Source: an uncultured Flavobacteriaceae bacterium
Lineage (GTDB): Bacteria; Bacteroidota; Bacteroidia; Flavobacteriales; Flavobacteriaceae
Direction of reading: 5' to 3'
DNA: 9,355 bases
Assembly: GCA_938041595.1 (NCBI GenBank)
Contig: CALITN010000099.1
Location: 1 to 9,355, forward strand
In this document: positions 4,770-9,355 of the stretch, piece after piece
How the letters are laid out: each line of letters starts with the position of its first letter
How positions within the stretch are numbered: position 1 is the stretch's first letter
Position numbers and translations under genes: made by a program
The notes under the pieces: model-generated
The model's input: the letters and a program-made list of their open reading frames with translations, nothing else
Database searches by the model: none
Told to the model about the DNA's origin: nothing

Positions 4770-7280
4770 ATGAAAAAAGGATTCCACCTCTTGGCGCTAC
4801 TACCCAGCTTATTGTTGGCTCAGCTAGACGCTTCTTATTACTTAGACAGCGATCATCCATATGATCCAAAAATTCCTACTCCTGCATCCGTGCTTGGTTA
4901 TGAAGTTGGTCAATGGCACGTCAGTCACGACAAGCTCGCTCACTATATGACCCTCTTAGCGGCTTCGTCTGATCGTGTTGTGATTGAAAATCGGGGTAAA
5001 ACCTATGAAGAGCGTCCGCTACTATTACTAACCATCACCCATCCCGACAACCACAAGAATATAGATCAGATTCAGAAGCAGCACCTTCAGCTTAGCGAGC
5101 CAAGCGGTTCGTCTCTCGCGTTGGATACAATGCCATTGGTTGTATACCAGGGATTTTCAATTCATGGGAACGAACCCAGTGGTGCAAATGCAGGATTATT
5201 AGCCGCCTATCATCTGGTTGCCAGCCAAGCGGCAGAAACAGAGCAACTCCTTCGAGATGTGGTCATTCTTTTTGACCCCTCCTACAATCCCGACGGGCTT
5301 CAACGCTTTGCTTATTGGGCCAATACCAATAAAAACCAAAATCTAACTACCGACAATAATGACCGTGAATACAGTGAAGTATGGCCCCGCGGAAGAACCA
5401 ATCATTATCATTTTGACTTGAATCGCGATTGGTTGCCTGCACAATTGCCGGAATCACAAGCACGAATTGAATCCTTTACCAATTGGCTTCCGAACATCCT
5501 AACCGATCACCATGAAATGGGAACCGATGCAACCTTCTTTTTCCAACCGGGAATCCAATCACGAGTGCATCCCCTTACACCAAAAATGAATCAAACCCTG
5601 ACCAAAGAAATTGGCAGCTATCATGCGGAAGCACTCAATAAAATAGGTTCTCTATACTACACCGAAGAAAGCTATGATGATTTTTACTACGGTAAAGGCT
5701 CCACCTATCCGGACGTGAATGGAAGCATTGGAATTTTGTTTGAACAAGCGAGTTCAAGAGGACATATCCAAGACAGTGACAATGGAGTGCTTACATTCCC
5801 TTTCACCGTACGCAACCAACTCACTACTGCCTTTTCTACACTCAAGGCTGCGCAAAACATGCGAGTAAAACTGCTTCGATACATGCGAGACTTCTATATG
5901 GACGCAAGACAAGAAGCTGCCAAAAGTAAATCGAAAGCCATCGTGTTTGGTCAAACAAAGGATCCTGTATCAGCCTATAAATTGGCAGAGATATTAGAGC
6001 GTCATAAAATTATAATCCACCAACTAGACAAACCCTTTACCTACAAAGGAAAAACCTATCGGCCGGAAGGAAGCTATGTCGTTCCATTGGAACAAAAGAA
6101 AAATAAACTGATTCGAGGCATGTTCGAAAAACGAACCCAATTTGAAGACAGTTTATTCTACGATATTTCAGGGTGGACTTTTCCTCTCGCTTTCAATTTA
6201 CAATATGACTTCGTCAATAACACCAGTATGGCTGGGTCTCAAATTGAAAAACTTACCACACCCGAAGGATCAATTACAGCAACCTCTAACTATGCCTATC
6301 TTTTTGAAGCCCACGGATACGAAACTCCAGCAGCCCTATATGAGTTGATGAAGGCTGGAATTCGAATCAAAACTGCACTAAAACCCTTTGCTTCTGATGG
6401 TGCTAAATTTGACTATGGTACCTATATGATTCCTGTTCAAAACCAAAATCTCTCGGGCGAGGCTCTCACCCAAAAATTAGCCGAAGTCGCCCAAAAATAC
6501 AGCCTCAAGGTTACTGGTGTTAATACTGGATTGATGGCGGGAATTGACTTAGGGTCTCGGCTCTTTGTCACTCTCGAGCTCCCCAAAATAGCAATGCTGG
6601 TTGGAGATGGGGTGAGGAGTTATGATGCTGGAGAAATTTGGCACTTGCTCGATACCCGATACAACATTCCCTTGACAAAAATTGATATTCGGGATTTATC
6701 TCGAGTTGACTTATCTGACTATACCCATTTCATTCTCCCAAGTTATTCTGGAGAATGGCTGGATTATTTTGCTGATAAACTTAAAGAATACACTAAAGAA
6801 GGGGGTACTCTTATTGGCTACCGTTACAGTGTGGAATGGTTGAAAAAACATGATTTTATTGATCTGGATTTTAAATCATTTGATCCCATTGCATCTGGAG
6901 TTTCTTTTGATCAAAAAAGTGATTGGGAAGGCGCCCAAAACATTGGTGGTGCTGTTTTCAATACGCGTATTGATCGAAGCCACCCTATCAATTTTGGGGT
7001 GGTCGGGAATTCTCTTCCCATGTTCCGAAATACGAGTATTTTTATCAAACCCAATATCAATAGCTACAATAACCCTATCCAATACACCAACTATCCTTTG
7101 TTGAGTGGCTATATTTCTGAAGAAAAACTTGAACTATTGAGAAATTCTGTTCCTTTTCAAACCCAAGAAAAAGGAGAAGGACGCGTGATAATTTTTACTG
7201 ACAACACTAATTTCAGAGCCTTTTGGTACGGCACCAATCGGTTGCTGGCCAATGCAATTTTTCTTTCTAAAGCAATGTAA
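4770..7280 (+). CDS. Secreted M14 zinc carboxypeptidase-like protein with long C-terminal extension
   Basis: This is a predicted exported metallopeptidase of 836 residues. A signal peptide is clear (MKKGFHLLALLPSLLLA, cleavage near 17 or 21). The M14 domain covers about 50-370. Visible residues are HGNE with zinc ligands H132 and E135, FDPSYNPDGLQRF (168-180), DLNRD with substrate-binding N218/R219, DHHE (246-249) holding the third zinc-ligand His, and GILFE with E325 in the place of the catalytic Glu of carboxypeptidase A. So the active site looks complete. The rest (about 390-836) is beyond a normal carboxypeptidase. Residues about 603-690 (PKIAMLVGDG, then THFILPSYSGEW and LKEYTKEGGTLIGY) resemble a class I glutamine-amidotransferase-like Rossmann fold, but I see no nucleophile Cys; indeed no Cys appears in the whole protein. 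The substrate is unknown. No good promoter is seen in the 23 nt after the preceding terminator. The redoxin gene follows after 4 nt. Confidence 0.9.
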   Translation: MKKGFHLLALLPSLLLAQLDASYYLDSDHPYDPKIPTPASVLGYEVGQWHVSHDKLAHYMTLLAASSDRVVIENRGKTYEERPLLLLTITHPDNHKNIDQIQKQHLQLSEPSGSSLALDTMPLVVYQGFSIHGNEPSGANAGLLAAYHLVASQAAETEQLLRDVVILFDPSYNPDGLQRFAYWANTNKNQNLTTDNNDREYSEVWPRGRTNHYHFDLNRDWLPAQLPESQARIESFTNWLPNILTDHHEMGTDATFFFQPGIQSRVHPLTPKMNQTLTKEIGSYHAEALNKIGSLYYTEESYDDFYYGKGSTYPDVNGSIGILFEQASSRGHIQDSDNGVLTFPFTVRNQLTTAFSTLKAAQNMRVKLLRYMRDFYMDARQEAAKSKSKAIVFGQTKDPVSAYKLAEILERHKIIIHQLDKPFTYKGKTYRPEGSYVVPLEQKKNKLIRGMFEKRTQFEDSLFYDISGWTFPLAFNLQYDFVNNTSMAGSQIEKLTTPEGSITATSNYAYLFEAHGYETPAALYELMKAGIRIKTALKPFASDGAKFDYGTYMIPVQNQNLSGEALTQKLAEVAQKYSLKVTGVNTGLMAGIDLGSRLFVTLELPKIAMLVGDGVRSYDAGEIWHLLDTRYNIPLTKIDIRDLSRVDLSDYTHFILPSYSGEWLDYFADKLKEYTKEGGTLIGYRYSVEWLKKHDFIDLDFKSFDPIASGVSFDQKSDWEGAQNIGGAVFNTRIDRSHPINFGVVGNSLPMFRNTSIFIKPNINSYNNPIQYTNYPLLSGYISEEKLELLRNSVPFQTQEKGEGRVIIFTDNTNFRAFWYGTNRLLANAIFLSKAM

Positions 7281-7284
7281 AAAT

Positions 7285-7869
7285 ATGGCGCTTACGGAAT
7301 CCAATATGCTGCCTTTGGGTACTCAAGCTCCTGACTTTACATTAATTGATGTGGTGTCAAAGGAAGAAAAAAGGCTGCCCCAACTAAAGGGTGAAAAAGG
7401 AACCTTAATTGTCTTTAGTTGTAATCATTGTCCTTATGTAATCCACTTGCTTGATGCTTTTCTTGCGAAAGTAAAACAATGGACTCCCTTAGGGATAAAT
7501 ACCGTAGTTATATCGAGCAACTCAATAAAAACCCATCCTCAGGATGGTCCAGATGAAATGGCCGTTTTGGCGCAGGAAAAAGGTTTTGACTTCCCTTATC
7601 TATTTGATGAAACCCAGGAGATAGCCCATGCATATGATGCGGCCTGTACTCCTGATTTTTATTTATTTGATAAGGTATTAAAATTGCAGTATCGAGGTCG
7701 TTTTGATGACTCTCGACCAGGAAATGACAATCCCTTAAATGGCAAAGACCTTCAAGCAGCTGTGGATGCCCTATTACAAAATAAAACACCCCTTACAGAG
7801 CAATCGCCCAGTATGGGGTGTAATATCAAATGGCATCCCGGCAATGAACCTGCTTCCTGGAATATTTAG
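7285..7869 (+). CDS. Thioredoxin-fold redoxin, peroxiredoxin-like (AhpC/TSA type) with CNHC motif
   Basis: This is a thioredoxin-fold protein of 194 residues from the ATP-independent redoxin group often labelled PRX-like. The chosen ATG at 7285 is 4 nt after the peptidase stop and gives MALTESNMLPLGTQAPDFTL, where GTQAPDF is the usual beginning of the AhpC/TSA fold. An in-frame upstream start at 7252 would only add residues inside the peptidase gene. Motifs are IVFSCNHCPYV (42-52) with C46-x-x-C49, then PDEMAVLAQEKGFDFPYLFDE (89-109), CTPDFYLFD (121-129) with the cis-Pro at 123, GRFDD (138-142) and a conserved C-terminal MGCNIKWHPGNEP (177-189) carrying a fourth Cys at 179. No signal peptide is visible, so it is likely cytosolic. 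It should act as a thiol oxidoreductase or peroxidase, but the substrate is unknown. Its stop interlocks with that of the isomerase gene on the other strand. Confidence 0.88.
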   Translation: MALTESNMLPLGTQAPDFTLIDVVSKEEKRLPQLKGEKGTLIVFSCNHCPYVIHLLDAFLAKVKQWTPLGINTVVISSNSIKTHPQDGPDEMAVLAQEKGFDFPYLFDETQEIAHAYDAACTPDFYLFDKVLKLQYRGRFDDSRPGNDNPLNGKDLQAAVDALLQNKTPLTEQSPSMGCNIKWHPGNEPASWNI

Positions 7870-8798
7870 CGGAAGTCAACCAATTCTACCTCAAAAACCA
7901 AAGTGGCATCAGGAGGAATAACGCCTCCTGCACCCTGTGATCCGTATGCCCACGGGCTTGGGAGTACTAATTTGGCTGCGCTCCCTTTTTTTAGCAGTGC
8001 GATGCCTTCATCCCAACCAGGAATCACCCGTCCTTCACCAAGTGGAAAATCTATCGGCTGATTGCGTTGGTAGGAGGAATCAAAAACAGTTCCATCTAGC
8101 AACATTCCACGATAGTGTACAGATACTGTTTGACCTGTTGCAGGAGTTCCTCCATCCCCTTCTTTTGAAATACTATAATACAAACCACTATCCGTTCGAG
8201 TCATCCCCTTGGTATGTTCTTTAAGCACCTCTTCCTGAGCCGCCGCTGCTGCTGCTTCTCGTTCCGATTTAGCTTTTTTGAAGTTTTCAAAAGCAGCAAC
8301 AGCATCCCAACTTTCTGCTTCACTTCCAACCCGTTCGATACGAACCGCTTTCATAACGTCTGATTGTTGGATAGAATTGACCACATCCATACCTTCAATA
8401 ACTTCTCCAAAAACAGTGTGCTTACCATCCAACCAATCTGTGGCTGCATGGGTAATAAAAAATTGACTCCCGTTGGTGCCTGGGCCGGCATTGGCCATGG
8501 AGAGGATCCCTGGTCCACTGTGTTTTAGTTCAGGATGAATTTCATCATCAAACTGATAACCTGGACCACCAACGCCAGATCCTTGAGGACATCCTCCTTG
8601 AATCATAAAATCTGCAATCACTCGATGAAAAGTCAATCCGTCGTAATAGGGGGTGTCTTTATCACTCTGATCATTAGCGATTTTTCCTTCGGCCAATCCT
8701 ACAAAATTTCCAACCGTTCCGGGTGTTTTATCGTAGTGAAGCGCCAAAGTAATCGTTCCTTTATTCGTGTCTATATGGGTGTAAATTCCCTCTTTCAT
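7866..8798 (-). CDS. Dual-family peptidyl-prolyl isomerase: cyclophilin-FKBP fusion
   Basis: This 310-residue protein joins two unrelated prolyl cis-trans isomerase domains, aiding protein folding. The cyclophilin domain (about 5-158) has FHRVIADFMIQGG (57-69, with catalytic R59, F64, M65 and Q67), MANAGPGTNGSQFFIT (101-116) and W122 of DWLDGKHTVFG. A charged, Ala-rich helical linker (about 160-198) leads to the FKBP domain (about 203-310). Pocket residues there match FKBP12: Y229 in VHYRG, F239-D240 in TVFDSS, V258-I259 and W262 in VIPGWDEG, Y285 in AYG, and F302 in VFEVELVD. Both sites look intact. This order (cyclophilin first) corresponds to the CFBP type reported in Flavobacterium-like bacteria. 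There is no signal peptide, so it is probably cytosolic. A canonical -7 box lies 30 nt upstream. It converges on the redoxin gene with a 4-nt overlap at the stop codons. Confidence 0.95.
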   Translation of the reverse strand: MKEGIYTHIDTNKGTITLALHYDKTPGTVGNFVGLAEGKIANDQSDKDTPYYDGLTFHRVIADFMIQGGCPQGSGVGGPGYQFDDEIHPELKHSGPGILSMANAGPGTNGSQFFITHAATDWLDGKHTVFGEVIEGMDVVNSIQQSDVMKAVRIERVGSEAESWDAVAAFENFKKAKSEREAAAAAAQEEVLKEHTKGMTRTDSGLYYSISKEGDGGTPATGQTVSVHYRGMLLDGTVFDSSYQRNQPIDFPLGEGRVIPGWDEGIALLKKGSAAKLVLPSPWAYGSQGAGGVIPPDATLVFEVELVDFR

Positions 8799-8875
8799 AA
8801 CAATTAAGCTTGGTTAAATTAATTGCGCAAAGATAGCAAAGGAGGAAGTAGCTTTAACGCAGCCTTGCTAAAAAA
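8799..8875 (-). promoter_or_regulatory. Intergenic leader between recQ and the isomerase gene, with -7 box TATCTTTG
   Basis: In this 77-bp gap the minus strand carries TATCTTTG at 8835-8828, a textbook Bacteroidota -7 element. It would start transcription near 8821 and give a leader of about 22 nt before the ATG at 8798. No TTG sits at the -33 position. There is no strong hairpin with a T-tract after the recQ stop, so some read-through from recQ is possible. Confidence 0.6.
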
Positions 8876-9355
8876 TCAATTGGCAATCTCACTGATGAAT
8901 TTGATTCGATACAAACGAATATCTTCTTCTTCATAATCACCGTCAAATTCTTCAATGGCAAGCGAAACTGTATCTGATTCCGCCTCCATAAAATATTCAT
9001 ACAACTCCTCTTCTTGATCTTCATCAAGAAGCTCTTCAAGCCAATAATCAATATTGAGCTTAGTCCCTGCATAGACGATAGTCTCCATCTCAGTGATCAA
9101 TTTACTCATGTTCATCCCTTTGGCTGAGGCTATATCATCCAACGGCAGCTTGCGATCAATGCTTTGAATCAAATACAGTTTTAAAGCGGAGTTGATTCCC
9201 GTACTTTTCACTATCAGGTCTTCGGGTCGAGTGATATTTTTTTCTTGGGTGTATCGATCAATAAGCTCTATAAAGGGTTGTCCAAACCGCTTTGCCTTAC
9301 CCTCTCCAACACCGTTTATATTAATCAATTCCTCCATTCGAATAGGATATTTCAA
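8876..9355 (-). CDS. recQ: ATP-dependent DNA helicase RecQ, C-terminal part; 5' end outside window
   Basis: RecQ unwinds DNA 3' to 5' in recombination and repair. Only the last 159 codons are in the window; the helicase and zinc-binding domains lie beyond the right edge. The visible part starts inside an HRDC domain (YPIRMEELININGVGEGKAKRFG at about 3-25, then FIELIDRY), which helps bind DNA. A helix-turn-helix-like region follows (about 75-108, LPLDDIASAKGMNMSKLITEM, then LNIDYWLEELL). The end is an acidic tail (DEDQEEELYEYFMEAESDT, EEFDGDYEEEDIRLYRIKFISEIAN), a form I recognise from RecQ proteins of Flavobacteriia. The TTG at 9355-9353 is just the window edge, not a real start. The stop TGA is at 8878-8876, and the isomerase gene follows on the same strand after 77 nt. 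Family assignment is good, although the ATPase motifs cannot be seen. Confidence 0.85.
   Translation of the reverse strand: MKYPIRMEELININGVGEGKAKRFGQPFIELIDRYTQEKNITRPEDLIVKSTGINSALKLYLIQSIDRKLPLDDIASAKGMNMSKLITEMETIVYAGTKLNIDYWLEELLDEDQEEELYEYFMEAESDTVSLAIEEFDGDYEEEDIRLYRIKFISEIAN

Noticed and set aside
7252..7284. Earlier ATG for the redoxin gene overlapping the peptidase gene
   Set aside because: It adds only MQFFFLKQCKN, which is not part of the redoxin fold; the ATG at 7285, 4 nt after the upstream stop, gives the normal family start.
7910..7930. Perfect 7-bp inverted repeat CAGGAGG/CCTCCTG near the redoxin-isomerase junction, considered as a terminator
   Set aside because: No T-tract follows on either strand, and it arises from the codons of the conserved FKBP segment AGGVIPPDA.

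Overview
The window looks like ordinary chromosome from a member of the Bacteroidota, most likely a Flavobacteriia-type lineage. The clues are moderate AT richness, -7 promoter boxes of the TAnnTTTG type (1424-1431, 2409-2416, 2485-2492, 8828-8835), A/T-rich leaders without Shine-Dalgarno sequences, a long NusB, a DUF3276/PUR-alpha protein, a DUF1573 lipoprotein, and a RecQ with the acidic C-terminus usual in that group. I see no mobile element, CRISPR array, tRNA or rRNA.

Layout. Positions 1-2389, minus strand, read from right to left: nusB (2389-1442), a DUF1573 lipoprotein (1403-891), yajC (886-590), a UUCG-tetraloop terminator (582-558), and the 5' part of pyrD (554 to the left edge). A full promoter (TTG-N19-TAAATTTG) overlaps the nusB stop codon and could drive the lipoprotein-yajC pair separately. 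Positions 2390-2508 are a divergent promoter region. Positions 2509-4746, plus strand: an MdlA/YheI-like ABC exporter half-transporter, a DUF3276 PUR-domain nucleic-acid-binding protein, and a strong intrinsic terminator. Positions 4770-7869, plus strand: a secreted M14 metallocarboxypeptidase-like protein with a large C-terminal extension, and 4 nt later a peroxiredoxin-like thioredoxin-fold protein. Positions 7866-9355, minus strand: the C-terminal part of recQ at the right edge, then a promoter and a cyclophilin-FKBP fusion prolyl isomerase. The stop codon of that isomerase interlocks with that of the redoxin gene.

Most genes are housekeeping: pyrimidine synthesis, transcription antitermination, the Sec accessory protein, protein folding and DNA repair. 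There is no convincing new multi-gene system. The points worth a second look are the terminator hairpin pressed against the pyrD start, the Asp in place of the catalytic Glu in an ABC exporter with no adjacent partner gene, the two-family isomerase fusion, the peptidase/redoxin pair whose products seem to sit in different compartments, and the TTAG tail-to-tail gene junction.
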